From: Linanthus parryae
Taxonomy: Eukaryota; Streptophyta; Magnoliopsida; Ericales; Polemoniaceae
Assembly: GCA_023055425.1 (NCBI GenBank)
Contig: JALGPY010000001.1
Location: forward strand, 143,679,368-143,743,367
Length of the DNA stretch: 64,000 nt
Direction of reading: 5' to 3'
Part shown: in pieces, positions 24,039 to 36,592 of the stretch
How the letters are laid out: each line of letters starts with the position of its first letter
How positions within the stretch are numbered: position 1 is the stretch's first letter
Position numbers and translations under genes: made by a program
Notes under the pieces: generated by a model
The model's input: the letters and a program-made list of their open reading frames with translations, nothing else
Told to the model about the DNA's origin: nothing
Databases searched by the model: none

Positions 24039-24579
24039 TTGATGTTATGCTTGGTCAACCCCAATGTGTTTGGATAGGTTTTTTTTGTCTTCCCAGAGTT
24101 TTCATCATCAGGTTTAGATTTTTCATCATCAGTTTTTTTCTTTTTAATCATCAGGTTTAGTTTGGATGGCGTGTTTTCCATTTTTATTAAAAAAATATAT
24201 ATGTTGTTTGAATGGGAAATAGACGTGAAAACCCCTCGTTTCAAAATTTTCCATCCATGAAATATAACGGAGTTACTTGTGGGTACCTGGAATGCATGGT
24301 TTTTAGAAGGTTGGTACCGTGACCGTATGATTTTAAAGTATGGGTACTAAACCCACGGAAAAACTAAACTATGGATGCCACCGGTGCAATTTTGCCCCTT
24401 TTTAATGAATCAAGCTACAATTTTAAGGATAAAAAAACTTAAAAATCTTCTTTTAGGTCCGGTCTTATACCACTTGCAAATGCAGCCAAAAGCCATAAAA
24501 ATCTGCCAAGACCGTTTGGAACAAAAGTGGTTGTTAGATTGAGTGAAATCACTAACTAGGTTGTGGACCAAGGACCCGC

Positions 24580-24620
24580 TTGCGTTAGATTGGAGGTGCA
24601 GCCTGCTCTGTCAAGCCAGC
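24580..24620. other. Short block conserved in all three unit copies
   Basis: TTGGAGGTGCAGCCTGCTCT and the following GTCAAGCCAGC are nearly unchanged at 48956-48988 and 57903-57940, while the flanks have diverged more. Function unknown. Confidence 0.5.
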
Positions 24621-25158
24621 ATCGACGGTAAGAGGTTGACCACTCCCGAGACGTAAGGGGACCAAGCCCAAACTCACACACCATATCTATTATTCTTGCG
24701 CATTGGTGGGCCCATTGGTGTGAAGCCTTGTTCGTCAAATCATCATTCTCATCCAATCACTTTAATGCCCTTACTCAAGTTACAAGCTAACGCTACTTAG
24801 CTCGGCAAACTTTGCTGTTCAACACAAACACATTTGTTGAGATTTTTATTTCTCCCCTGACCATGTGGGATAAAATGTGTACGTTGATTAAGTGCATGTT
24901 TGGAGACAATTCTAATCTTAAACCAGAATGAAGTGTCCTGAAAACTAATATCGGCTGGTATGACAATTTAAAGGAAGATTAAAATTCTTTTTGAAATTAT
25001 TCTAAAAAGAGTTCTTATGAATTTTAAATAAACAAATTCTCTAACATTAATGCAGGTCATACCCTAAGACCTTCCGAACTTTTCGCTAATTTCAAGTTTC
25101 AGCTATCTTGATCACTATGACTACATTTTGGACTACTATCTGTCTTTATTAGAAAGTA

Positions 25159-25396
25159 CTACCTCCGTTTATTCTCTATCAAAACGTTTTGTCACTTTAA
25201 TCCGGAAATTTGGATAATAAAACGATGTAATTTTTTGATAATCTTTTCATGGTGTTGTAGAGTAAAAATTGATCTATGACATATTGAAAAACTTATCAAA
25301 AAATCTCATCGTTTTGCTATCAAAATCACTCGGTCGTAATAACCCAGATACGATTTAAAAAGTCAAACCGGTGTGATAGAGAAGAAACGGAGGTAG
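25159..25396. mobile_element. Stowaway MITE (Tc1/mariner type)
   Basis: Ends CTACCTCCGTTTATTCTCTA and its inverted form GAAACGGAGGTAG, flanked by TA on both sides. Copy C (about 58484) has the empty site GAAAGTAATTGAC. 238 bp, non-coding. Confidence 0.9.
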
Positions 25397-25397
25397 T

Positions 25398-25600
25398 AAT
25401 TGAGACTGAAGTGGTGGCATCGAACAATTTTAGAAGAGCAATGTACTAATGCTTTCGTGTTTCATCAAGCATTCTAACCCCTTTAGTAGAAACGTAACGT
25501 GGGTCCGAGTATCATTTTTTTTAGTCACGAAAGCGAGTGAAAGATAATAATGCGCCAGCCACGACAGCATAATTCGTCCTCTACAAGAGAATCATTAACA
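25398..25600 (-). repeat. Copia remnant 'B' start carried in copy A
   Basis: The GAAGTGGTGGCATCGAAC block matches 15194, 17877, 52061 and 58487, so it was part of the unit before duplication. Confidence 0.5.
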
Positions 25601-25730
25601 AAATCAAGTGAAACATAATGTTGCAAATTTGCGATAGAAACATAACACCGCACATATTCGATAGATCTCTACTATATAAAAGGTTGAAGAGGTTCTTAAC
25701 CAAAAAGTGCTCCTAACCTTTGAAACTTAC

Positions 25731-25733
<3 letters not shown>

Positions 25734-25778
<45 letters not shown>
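25734..25778. repeat. (TATC)n microsatellite between two Helitron 5' heads
   Basis: About eleven TATC units. On its right the Helitron head (CTACTTTATAAAAGGTTGAAG) is repeated imperfectly. Confidence 0.9.
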
Positions 25779-28700
25779 CTTTATAAAAGGTTGAAGAAGT
25801 TCCTAACCAAAAAGTGTTCCTAATCTTTTGAAACTTACAAAAATACCCTTTTACAAGGAGATGTAATTACCAAAATATCCTTATCAATTGAACAATGTAG
25901 ACTGAATAGACACGTCTTTATGGAGACTGAACAGATACGTCTTTTGAAGTTATGCCTATTCATTCATTGACGTAACCTTCGGGAAGGTCCCCTGACGCGT
26001 TGCAATCGCCATCTTCTCGGCCTGTCCTCCGCATTCGCACCTGCTCCTCAATGAACTTGACGAGTTCCCTTCGATCGTTGTTGTGTGCTTCAACCACAAC
26101 TACAGTTTCATTGCTGTATTCTAATGGGTTTCTATGGCTTTAGACTGCTTCCGGCGGCAATAATTCTGCTAAAGATTTGTTTGCTCTCAATCGGCTAGGC
26201 TTGTGGCTGTGCCTGTGGTCGTCTCCATGCTTTTGGTATACTGTAGGTATGTATTCTTGTGATTTGTACAGTTGGTTGATTCCGCAGTTCTATGCATCTA
26301 TCTACAACCAGTTATTTTTTATTTAACTCATAGCTTCGGATATAACAAACATCAAAACGAAATATTATTCCTTAGGGCAAAACAGCGAAATCCCACTATT
26401 CTGGTTTGGAATATTGTAAATCCTGCCTAAAAGATTTTTCAGTCCCTATCAAAATGACATATCTTTCGGCCGTAATCAAACTGTACCTCAGCACAGAGAA
26501 ATTACTAGGCCAACTTTAATTGGGGTATTGATTTTGTATTGTTGATTGATTTAGTTTCATATATCCAACGACGGTACGCATGCTGATCAAGTTCCGCTAT
26601 TCCAAATTGAAATGTATCAGTAACTATGGACCCATTGTTCTAAAGTAGGAAAAATTAGATTCTCCCAATTGAAGTCAACTTTTACAAGATCTTCTAACAT
26701 TATAATTTGATATGTTTTAGTTTCGACATCACCATGATAAATACATGTAATCTATGATGACACAGTACTGGGAAAACTACTTCAATTGATGATGCTAAAT
26801 TGTTAATGGCATATGTTGTATTGTTAACAGAGATTGAAGTTGATTATATATGAGAAGCTTATGCTACTCCGCCGCGGCAGCCTCTCAAATTACTGTCACT
26901 TCGAAGTTTTTACTGGCCCGCCAGTTCAGAGATGCTAACAGATCGAATACATATGGTATGTCTGCTATGTTTTTAAGGTTAGGTCAAAATCAGGTTGGGG
27001 TTTTCGACACTCAAGTCTCTACTAATTAGAGATGCTAATTTGCTTCTAAGACTCGAATGTTCGCGAGCAAGCAGAAGGCATCTGATTCGCTTCAGGAACC
27101 TAAATATGTTTACTGCCAATCCATTCCTTGATTCTCACTACTCCGCTTATATTTTGTTTTCTTTGGCAGCGAATCCGGTCATTGATGTTTCCGTAAGTAT
27201 GATTTTCACCCATATATACGGACTGTTTGTTCTAAATTGAGTTTTTACTTGTTAGATAGAAAGAGTATGAGGTGGGAGAGTAGCCCACGATCACAATTCC
27301 CGAGTTCTAACTTTATTGTTATGTTTTCAAATTCGCCCAATATGCATTGAACGAAATATTCGCATGGAATAAATATTTAACATTTTACTTGTTTGATTTC
27401 TCATTTGTTGTCATCTCTATACTGGAACGATAATGAGTTGCAATCTGATGTGTCGATTGAATTTTCGATCACTTGTTCAATACTGGTGTTTAAGAAGTAT
27501 TTTTCTCCTTTATAGTCCACACATTGTTATTGTAAACAATATGCGTAGATTTTTTTATGAACCATCATAAAGCACCCATGAGTAATTATCTAACTTATGC
27601 CTTGCATCATGCTAAGGATACATAAGCGCGTTCTAAATGATTTTTTCATAAGAGCATAGTTATGGATGTCATGCAGTCAAGCCACAGATTTGTCGTTAAC
27701 ATCCAAACATAAATTAGGCACATTCCCTTGTCAATTCGGGTAATGACAAACAGGCAATACCCACCAAAATATTTCAGGCTTTAGACATCAGATAAGCATA
27801 TTTTATGCATAATTATTTCGTATTAGAAGCCGCATGGCATATGTATAACAAAACAACATTCAAAAATATCAAACAGAACTGGTTAGAAAATCTATCATCT
27901 GAGTTACATAAACTATACCGTCATTTCAAGTGCTTGAAAACCTGAATAGCATGAATCTGAAATAAGAAACCACAACGACGTTTGAAGTAAACCTAGCCCT
28001 CTTAACAAGAAAATTATGGATACGAAAGTCAGTGTGGCCTGTAAGCGAAACACATGAGGGAATCAGTTTCAGAGATATATATATGATTCGGTATGAATAG
28101 TAATTTTGATTAATTGCTAATTTCACTTGTAAAATATGTCTAAAATTGTGCCAATGTAGTATGCATCAGGTTGTTGAAACATGTTCAGTGTGCTTACTAA
28201 GTTCTATATTTCTATTGGAAGCAATGATGAATTAGGATTCAATCACTAAATACAAGTTGTGATGCTTTAGTACTCATTGCCGGCAGAAAATAAATGTTGA
28301 TATTCTTTAGCTACTGTCGACATACTTTATAATGAAGATACATCATACATGTTATGATAAATGTTTGTAGATTTCAAACTGGCTATAGAATTATGTTCAT
28401 GATAATAAGAATTAAAGTTTCTATTAACAAATGATGCATTGAGATCAGACTTTTGCAGACTTGTAACAAGTAGGTGCATAAATTAATTTAAACTTTTGCA
28501 GACCAGACTCCTCACTGGATGCTAAATATTGTCAGATGTCCCACTAATATTTAGGACCATTTACTTAATAACCTTAGGAAATAGAGAATGCAAACCTTGG
28601 AGATTATAGAAGCCCTTGTAATTTTCTGGTGAATCTCACAACAAGATAAGTGACTTGTGGTGTTAAAAAAGGCGAGAGTGAAAGTGATTGTTACTATGAT

Positions 28701-29579
28701 TGAAAGAGGATATTAAGGCCGACAATTTAAGTCCTTTGAAGGTGATCAAATAGTTATTGCGTGTAAGGGGAATAGAGAGGAGTTGGTGAAAATGATAATT
28801 CTCCTATAACCGTGTTTTGTTTGAGCGAGTATAGGTCGATTCTTCAAGACACGCATTGAATATAGCAGCTTGTCATGGGACTTGATCGTGACCAATCACA
28901 ATGTGGCGTCACTGAATTCATCAGAGGATTTGGAAAGAAGACAAGGTTTCTCTTTAGGGCTGATCTATGTATTTTTGTCTGTGCAGCGAACACTGGTTAC
29001 TTAAAGTCACCCAAACAAGCCCTTTCTTCTAAGACAATGGGATTCAGAATTTTTCCACAGCTAGTTTATTATCATGGCATTATCTACTTAAGGAAAACAC
29101 AAACAGTCATAGGAGGTAGATAGAGATTTGACGGTGCTCAAATGTATGAAATATCAGATTCTTTTTTAGACTTCTTCAACTATATATTCTTTTCCGTACT
29201 TCTTTCTCTTCACCAACTTTGTATACACTGTTGATTACTCTATTGAACCGGTCATGTCACTCTCTGTTTATTTATTTGAACTGAGTTATTTTGCGTCTTT
29301 TCCTCAAAATTCTTATTCAGGTACAATGACATTGCTTTATCTTGGTATCTTCACGAGAAAATCTGCATATCCTCTTTCCAAGAAAGCACTTGTGCGGTAG
29401 AGCGAGCTCCCTCTTTTGATATTCCTATTGTGTTTCCCTTTGTTGCAGACAATTAATCTTTTATATGGGTGTTGTCTCCTCCAATATTTGTTTGAGACAT
29501 AATTGTAGATGATTGTGTGGGACTTTCTACTCTTAAATTGACAGTGCGGCCTTACTTAATCTTTAACACATCCCTTTGA

Positions 29580-29602
29580 TAAAAAAAAAAAAAAAAAAAA
29601 AA
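29580..29602. repeat. Poly-A tract inside the Helitron
   Basis: Uninterrupted A run. It could be the tail of an old retroposed fragment, but no target duplication was found. Confidence 0.8.
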
Positions 29603-29904
29603 TCTGGTCAGCAAAAGGTAAAAGATTGGGAAAGATTGGTATAGCTTTTTAAGGCAAGAGTGATAATCATGAAAGCTTTTTAAGGCAAGAGTGATAATTT
29701 AGCAGACTGCATGAAAGCAAAATGCCATACACTGCTTAGATATTTTACATTGTGGAATCAAGCTTTAGTTGGCATACCCCTGGCATGTGTAACTTTTTTT
29801 GGGTAAGTATCTCATGTGTAACTGGATGAAGAAACTACTTCATGCTTTGCCTTCAAAAATTACATTAATATTTGTTTGAAATTAAATATAGTACATCTCT
29901 TATC

Positions 29905-31360
29905 CAGGCCCGGCTTTAGCCTTAAGCGGTTGAAGCACTTGCTTAGGGCACCAGATTCTCAGGGGGCACCAAATTTTTATGTGTAGGGGTATTTTAGTCA
30001 TTTTAATATTGTTAATATTGCGTTAACGTTGTTATTAATGAAAAGTCAAATCCAAATCACCTAAATCTCTTTCACCCTTTACAGTTCCTAATTTTTAGTG
30101 CTTCATAGATTTTTACAAAACGTAATTGTGACGCTTATCTCTCCCTCACCTAATTTTTCTCCTAAAATCTCTCAAAACTTATTCTTTTCTCTAGGACTAT
30201 TCTCCATAATTATTGCAATAGTCCAGATGATTTTGCTTAAATAACTTATCTATTCATCAAATCAAATTATCAAGTAGGATTTCCAGCAAAAAAATCGATC
30301 TCTGATTCGTTTAATTCATCAAATCATCTGTGTTCTGTAAGATATAGTTGAAGAAGACAACAATAATTGAAGAAGGTTCTTTGCCGCCAAACAACGTAGT
30401 TACACTTCATCAAAATTTCTCTAGTCATCTCCAGTTCTTTAGAAGTGAATATAGCTTTTATTTATTTACTCAGGTATGTACAATATGGGTAATTTTTTGG
30501 ACAATTTACATCACAATTTAAATGAATTTGAAATTCAATTTTATTGTTTTTCAAATTGGTTGAAGTTCAATTTCCATTCAAATGAATGATTCATTCAGTG
30601 AATCAGTTTCATGTTTTGGGGGATAAAAATCAGTTTCATGTCTTTCAATAGTGGGGTTAGATTTTATTTTATTTCTTTTGAGGAAAAGCATTTTCAATAA
30701 GTTTGGCTCAACATGGCTAAATCTAACTCAATACAACTACGTGCCCATGAGGGAATGATACCCATCCAGATCTTAGGTTCATGTAGACAGAGTACATTTC
30801 TTTTGGAAAAAAATTGAAAAAGTAGTCATTAGAAGAAAAATTGAAACTAAAAGATTAAAGTCTCTTTCATATATTAGAAGAAAAGTAGCTAGACCAATTT
30901 CCTTACATATGTGAAATTAAGAATTTATTTTTTTGGTATACCTAAATATATGATTGCACTATATCTCAATTTGAATGAGTTATTAACTCAACATTTGTTA
31001 TTAAATTTTAGGGTTGAAGTAAAATATAATATTCATTGTTGATCATGCATTATGTTTCATTTTGGGCATTCCTATAGATCTTGTTTGAGCTATTATGTCT
31101 ATGAAAGAAAAAGAATGTGAATATGACAAAGATAGTATAAACAAAAACGATTAGTTGACTATGACATTCTCTAGAAAAATTCGTCACCAAAGTAATTTGA
31201 AAACTAAATTACTAATATAATAAAATGAAAATGTTATATATTGCGTAGAAAAATAAAATAGAAGAGCAAAACCATTGATTTTAAGTGTTTAATTACCTAT
31301 TCAAAAGGGCATCAAGTTGGCTATTCGCTTGGGGCACCCGAAAACTTAGAGACGGCCCTG
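29905..31360. mobile_element. Non-autonomous hAT element
   Basis: Ends CAGGCCCGGCTTTAG and (reverse complement) CAGGGCCGTCTCTAAG, flanked by a perfect 8-bp duplication CTCTTATC (29897-29904 and 31361-31368). CAGGG-type ends with 8-bp duplications are typical of hAT. No transposase frame. Confidence 0.85.
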
Positions 31361-31675
31361 CTCTTATCTCATAAGTATACAATGGATTTTTTCTCACGTG
31401 CAACGCACGTGCACCCTACTAGTTACCACTATATTGTTGACATTGGACACTAACCGCACTTAGGCGGTAGTTGTCTGTGCTTTGACAGAAGAGAACCACT
31501 CTTACGCGGTAATTGACCGCCATTTGATGGTAGAGAATCATTTCGAAATGGTAGTTGACTGCTTATTTGCGAAGCTAAGCTAATGTATACAGATTACACT
31601 CATTTAGAATATAAAACTTGCATTTACTTAAATTTCTTGTTAGCTCAAAGGTAATGTCTGCCTAATAGTATATTC

Positions 31676-32341
31676 TGTTGGAAACATAAATCCCAAACTT
31701 CAGCAAATCAAGTTTACCACAAGCAAGAACAATTCTCCAACACTTAGCAACCAGTGAACTCACAACAAAATTTGAGAATAATAGACTTCAAATTCAGATT
31801 ACTATTTCACATGAGCAGAAGCAAAATAGGAACAACAATTTTACAGACAAACTTGCACTTGGTGGAATCAGAATCACAGCTCAAGAACAAGGTAAGAAGG
31901 AATTGGGGGAAAACTTATCTTGCATTCAAACAACGATCGGGATACAAAATCAGCAACTGAACCAATAAGAGCTTCTGCTCGTCTTCTTCTACCCAACTTT
32001 TACTAAAAACAGTATCTCAAATCTGGAGAGCTTCGGCTCTATTTTCTCTCTGACTTTTACTCTTCTTTTTCTCTCTGTTCTATCTATCTAGAAACACACA
32101 GAGGAATCTCCTTTTTGTGTCCAATCTTTGCCGCCTGACTCAGCTTCCTTCAACAAGAGGAAATCCCCTTCTTTGCCGACTTGCTGCTGCTGTAGCTATC
32201 TATCTGACAGAGTAACACAAAAAACGTTGACTATTTCAAAACAAAGAAACTATATTTCACATAATTACTAACCTAGATACTAAGTTTGTCTATTTTACAA
32301 AATAACCCCACAAACTGAAAGTGAGTTTACAAACTTCAACA
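31676..32341 (-). repeat. 3' LTR of the 31.7-37.3 kb copia element
   Basis: 666 bp, mate of 36593-37257. Confidence 0.9.
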
Positions 32342-32354
32342 TCCCCCCTTAAAC

Positions 32355-35300
32355 TCAATTTCTCCAAGTCTCCATTCCAAGTCGCTTCTTTAGATTGCTG
32401 AATAGATCTTGCTTCAGCGGCTTCGTAAATATGTCAGCAAGCTGATCGTGAGTTCTGCAATGAAGGAGCTCGACCTTGTTCTGTTTCGCATGCTCTCGAA
32501 TATAATGGTACCGAGTATCAATATGCTTGCTTCGCTCATGGTATACTGGATTTTTCGCCAAAGCAATTGCATATTTGTTGTCAATATAAATTTCCGTTGG
32601 CTGCTCGTGATTTAACCCCATGTACCTCAATAGATTTCTCAGCCAAATTGCGTGGCACACAGTTGAGCTTGCTGCCACATACTCTGCTTCACATGTAGAC
32701 AACGTCACTATAGCTTGCTTCTTTGACGACCAAGTAAACGCAGAACTTCCCATAAGAAAAGTGAATCCTGTCGTACTTTTCCTTTCATCCAAATCTCGTC
32801 CCCAGTCACTGTCAGAATAGCCAACAAGCCGATATCCATCAACACTTGAATAAAATAAGCCATCTCGAATCGTACTTTTGGTGTATCGCACAATCCTTTT
32901 GGCTGCATTAAGATGAGAATGATCTGTTTCTCCATGTACCTCCTAATCAGTCCAACGCCATACAAAATATCAGGGCGAGTACAAGTGAGATACCGCGGGC
33001 TTCCAACTAAGCTTTTGAAGTAGGTTGGATCAACATCTCCTTCTTCGTTATTTCTCAATTCTACACCACATTCAACAAGGGTGTTAACCTAATTACAAGA
33101 TTCCATCTTGAACCGTTTGAGTACCTCCTTGGCGTATGCAGCCTGACAAATAAATATACCGTCTTCTCTCTGATGAACTTCAATGCCAAGAAACTGGGAC
33201 ATCAATCCCATGTCAGTCATCTCGAATTCGCGGACCATACTCCTCTTGAACTCTTCAAACATAGCAGGCTCATTTTCGGTAAAGATCAAATCATCAACGT
33301 AAAGGCAAGCCAACAACATCTTACCATTGCCATTAACCTTCTTGTAAAGGGCATACTCATAGATACACTTCTCAAATCCATTTGCCAGGAAGTATCTATC
33401 AATTCTTGCATTCCATGCCCGCGGAGCTTGCTTCAATCCGTAGAGAGCTTTCCTCAACTTGTATATCGTGTTCCCTTCACCTTTCTTGATATAGCCAGTA
33501 GGTTGTTCAATATAAATCTCCTCTTCAAGGTACCCATTCAGAAACGCAGATTTGACATCAAGTCGATAAATTTTCCATTTATGTTGAGCTGCTAGAGAGA
33601 TTACCAACCTGATTGTTTCTAAGCGAGCAACCAGTGCAAATACTTCACCGTAATCGATTCCAGGTCTTTGCTTGTAACCCTTGGCTACTAATCTCGCCTT
33701 GTACCTCTGGACTTCACCATTTTCCTTCCTCTTCGTTTTGTAAAGCCACTTCGCGCCAATCGCTTTGTGGCCTTGCGGTAGACTAGTGAGTTCCCATGTG
33801 CGATTCTTCTCAATAGCTGCAATCTCTTCATCCATAGCTTTCTTCCACTTCTATTCTTGAATTGCATCTTCAAATTGGAGGGGATCACTATCCACAAACA
33901 AGCAAAACAGATTCATATCTTCACCTTCATAAAGTTCGTGCAATGGCCTCATCTTCCTAGACCTTTCACTTGAGCTATCTTCCATAGGCGAGTGCGGTGG
34001 TGATACGGGATCATGTTGTGGTGTAGTGGGGAGCCATGTGCTGGACTTTGTGGAGGGGAACCATTCCTAGGACTCTGTAGCTCATCGGGAATTTCACTTA
34101 ATTCAGCATTTTCTTCATCCTCTAGTACGAGTTCAATACTATTAGGGCTGCACTTTGATCCCAGTTCCACAAGTCTTCTTCTTCAAATATCACGTCTCTA
34201 CTCATGAAAATCTTCTTAGTCACAGGATTATAAAGTTTGTATCCCATAGTTCGTTCACCATAACCAATGAAAATACATTTCTCACATTTGTCGTCAAGTT
34301 TCACTCTTCTAGCATCCGGAATCTTAGCATACGCAATGCATCCGAACACTCTTATATGAGAGACACAAGGCTTGAATGAGCTCCAAGCCTCTTCCAGTGT
34401 TCTGAACTTCACACTTTTAGTTGGACAGCGGTTCGGCAAATACACAGCACACGCAACAGCTTCAGCCCAGAATTCTCGCGGCATTTTCTTCCCCTTCAAC
34501 ATGCTTCTGACCATATCTAAAACAGACCGATTCTTTCTTTCAGCAACTCCATTTAATTGTGGCGTATATGCAGGTGTAACCTGATGTAAAACTCCATGAG
34601 ATTTGCAGAATTCCTCAAACAAATCTGAGGTGTATTCGCCGCCTTGGTCAGACCTCAACACTTTGATAAACCTTCCACTTTGCTTTTCTATAAAAGCTTT
34701 GAATTATCTGAACTTCTCCAACACTTCAGACTTCCGTTTCAGAAAATAAACCCACGTCTTCTGAGTGTAATCATCAATGAAAGTGAGGAAGTACCTATTT
34801 TTGGCATTTGACATAGGCTTCAATGGACCACAAACATCAGTGTGCACAAGCTCCAAAGGCTGCGATGCCTTCCACCTCATCTCCTTGTTGAAACTCAACC
34901 TGTGATGCTTGCCGAGAATACACCCTTCACATACTTCATTCGGATGGTCAATAAACGGCAACCCTCTTACCATATTCTTGCTTGCAAGTAGCTTCAAACC
35001 ACCAAAATTTAAATGTCCGTACCTCAAATGCCAAAGCCAATCCATGTCCTTCACAATTCCATTCAAACACTTCACTGTATCAGGTTGTATACTCAATGGA
35101 AACATCCTGTTCTTGGACATCTGAACTCGGGCAATTAATCTCTCATGTATATCTCGCATAACCAGCTGATTATTGCTCATATTGATAACGTATCCCTTCT
35201 CTAAAATTTGGCCCAAACTCGGGATATTACTTTTCATTTCCGGCACATAGTAGACATTGGAACATAATCACGAGTTCCATTCTTGAGCTTAATCAAAATA

Positions 35301-35480
35301 TTACCTCTGCCTTTTACCGGAATTTGTGAGGAGTTTCCAAACGTAACTTGGCCTTTCACGGATTCGTCAAGATTAACAAACATGTCTCTCTTGCCGCTCA
35401 TATGGTTGCTAGCTCCTGTGTCGAGATACCAAACATTGTGTTGCTCTTCACTTTATCCGTCGTTCACAAACAACATAGGA
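32355..35480 (-). pseudogene. Copia pol: protease, integrase, RT, RNase H (broken)
   Basis: Protease [13 protein letters not shown] lies near 35400-35450, after a stop that separates it from gag. Integrase zinc finger (HLRYGHLN ... CEGCILGKH) is in 35246-34704, followed by a stop, then the core with RSDQGGEY and NGVAERKNR in 34661-34122. RT is in 33835-33089 with the active-site YVDD intact. RNase H is in 33058-32355, including STCEAEYVAAS and the terminal DQLADIFTKPL. Stops and frameshifts at about 34.7, 33.9, 33.1 and 32.9 kb prevent a full polyprotein. Confidence 0.85.
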
Positions 35481-35514
35481 TTCTCCATCTCATTATCTTC
35501 TTTCTCGGCATAGT

Positions 35515-36513
35515 TCACATATCCGTCGATATCCCTATTCGGCGTCCTGCACTCGTTGCTGTAGTGCCCATACTTATGGCACTTGTAGCATTGCACGTTT
35601 CTCTTATCATAGCTTTGTTGATTAGAGAAATTGTTGTAGTTGTTGCATTTCCTCTTGCTTTTCCTCTACCTCTTGAAGAGCCAAAATTCTGATTTTTCGG
35701 GCCTCCAAAGTTGCTTCTACCGAAGCTGCCTCTACTTGGATAGACCCTGCCTCGGTTTGTATAACCGCAACCACGGCTTTGGTAACCTCTTCCTCTTCCT
35801 TGCTGAGATGTCCATGCTTGCTCATCTCTATCTTGCTTGAGAGACAGCTTTGTTTGGAGCGCTTGCTCAATCATACTGGCCTGCTTCTTGTTCATACGCT
35901 GCTCATGAATTTCTAGAGACGCCATCAACTGATCCACAGTTAAGACGCTGAAATCTTTAGACTCTTCAATGGCTGGGATTACATGCTCAAGTTTGTTGCT
36001 TAGAGACCGCAAAATCTTCTCCACCACGGTCAACCCATCCAGCTTTTCACCAAGTCTTCTCATTGAGTTAACAATTGCCAAAGTTCTTGTAAAATAGTCT
36101 GCTACCGATTCATTCTCATTCATATGTAGCATCTCCATCTTACCTCTTAGAACCTGAAGCTTCACTCTGATCGTCTTCTCAATTCCGCGGTAAGAATTTC
36201 TTAAAATCTCCCATGCTTGTTGTTTGGATGTTGTGGCCGCTGAAATCTTATCCAAGCTCGCCTCATCGACACCTTGATAAAGCAGGTACAAGGCCTTCTT
36301 ATCTCGCTTCCTAGACTCCTTCAAATTTTCCTTTTGAGCCTCGGACAACTTGTCTTCTACCTCATGAGAGGCAGGTTCGTCAATCCCCTTATCAATCAAA
36401 TCCCACAAGTCTTGAGAACCAAGTAGCACTCGCATTTGAATGCTCCAATTCTCATAATTTTCCTTCCCCAACCTAGGAAATTGGGGCTGGAAGAAGTTGC
36501 TTGCTGTAGCCAT
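35515..36513 (-). pseudogene. Copia gag of the same element
   Basis: 332-codon frame with the gag start FPRLGKENYENWSIQMRVLL and a Gly/Arg/Ser-rich nucleic-acid binding tail. The zinc knuckle CYKCHKYGHYSNEC is present but lies in another frame downstream of about 35650, so the frame is shifted there. Confidence 0.85.
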
Positions 36514-36577
36514 TAAAATTCAGAAAGATAAACCCATAAACAACAGTACAAAGACTTCAATCACTTACTGCAATAAG

Positions 36578-36589
36578 GCTCTGATACCA
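36578..36589 (-). other. Primer binding site
   Basis: Minus-strand TGGTATCAGAGC next to the LTR at 36593. Confidence 0.9.
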
Positions 36590-36592
36590 GAT

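Larger units (their letters stand above)
20597..24396. mobile_element. Mutator-like element (MULE), non-autonomous
   Basis: Long terminal inverted repeats of about 180 bp (20597-20780 and 24215-24396), outer end GGCAAAATTGCACCGG, flanked by a perfect 9-bp duplication CCTTTTTAA (20588-20596 and 24397-24405). Nine-bp duplications with long inverted ends are diagnostic of Mutator-like elements. No MURA transposase frame is present. Sequence at 20781-21621 is not terminal repeat and could be captured DNA. A Helitron occupies most of the interior. Confidence 0.85.
19599..24434 (+). mobile_element. Retroposon-type insertion with 14-bp target duplication
   Basis: AAACTTAAAAATCT occurs at 19585-19598 and again at 24435-24448. 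The copy C sequence is continuous through this point. The insert without its nested MULE is about 1 kb, begins with GAGAGAAACTCTCT-type sequence and ends with a short A-rich tail, as expected for target-primed reverse transcription (LINE, or a retroposed transcript). The frames at 19628-19951 and 20123-20371 are the only open stretches and match no family I recognise. Confidence 0.65.
25666..31422 (+). mobile_element. Helitron, 5.76 kb, non-autonomous
   Basis: Starts TCTCTACTATATAAAAGG after an A, ends with a 7-bp-stem hairpin (CACGTGC AAC GCACGTG, 31395-31411) then ACCCTACTAG before a T. Right flank TACCAC continues as in copy C at about 58710. I see no Rep/helicase. Short frames such as 26995-27240 and 28875-29123 match nothing known. 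The minus strand around 25985-26095 reads like a coding fragment (ELVKFIEEQ) and could be captured exon sequence. Confidence 0.75.

Noticed and set aside
28875..29123. 82-codon frame in the second Helitron
   Set aside because: No domain or Helitron protein motif; kept only as unexplained sequence.
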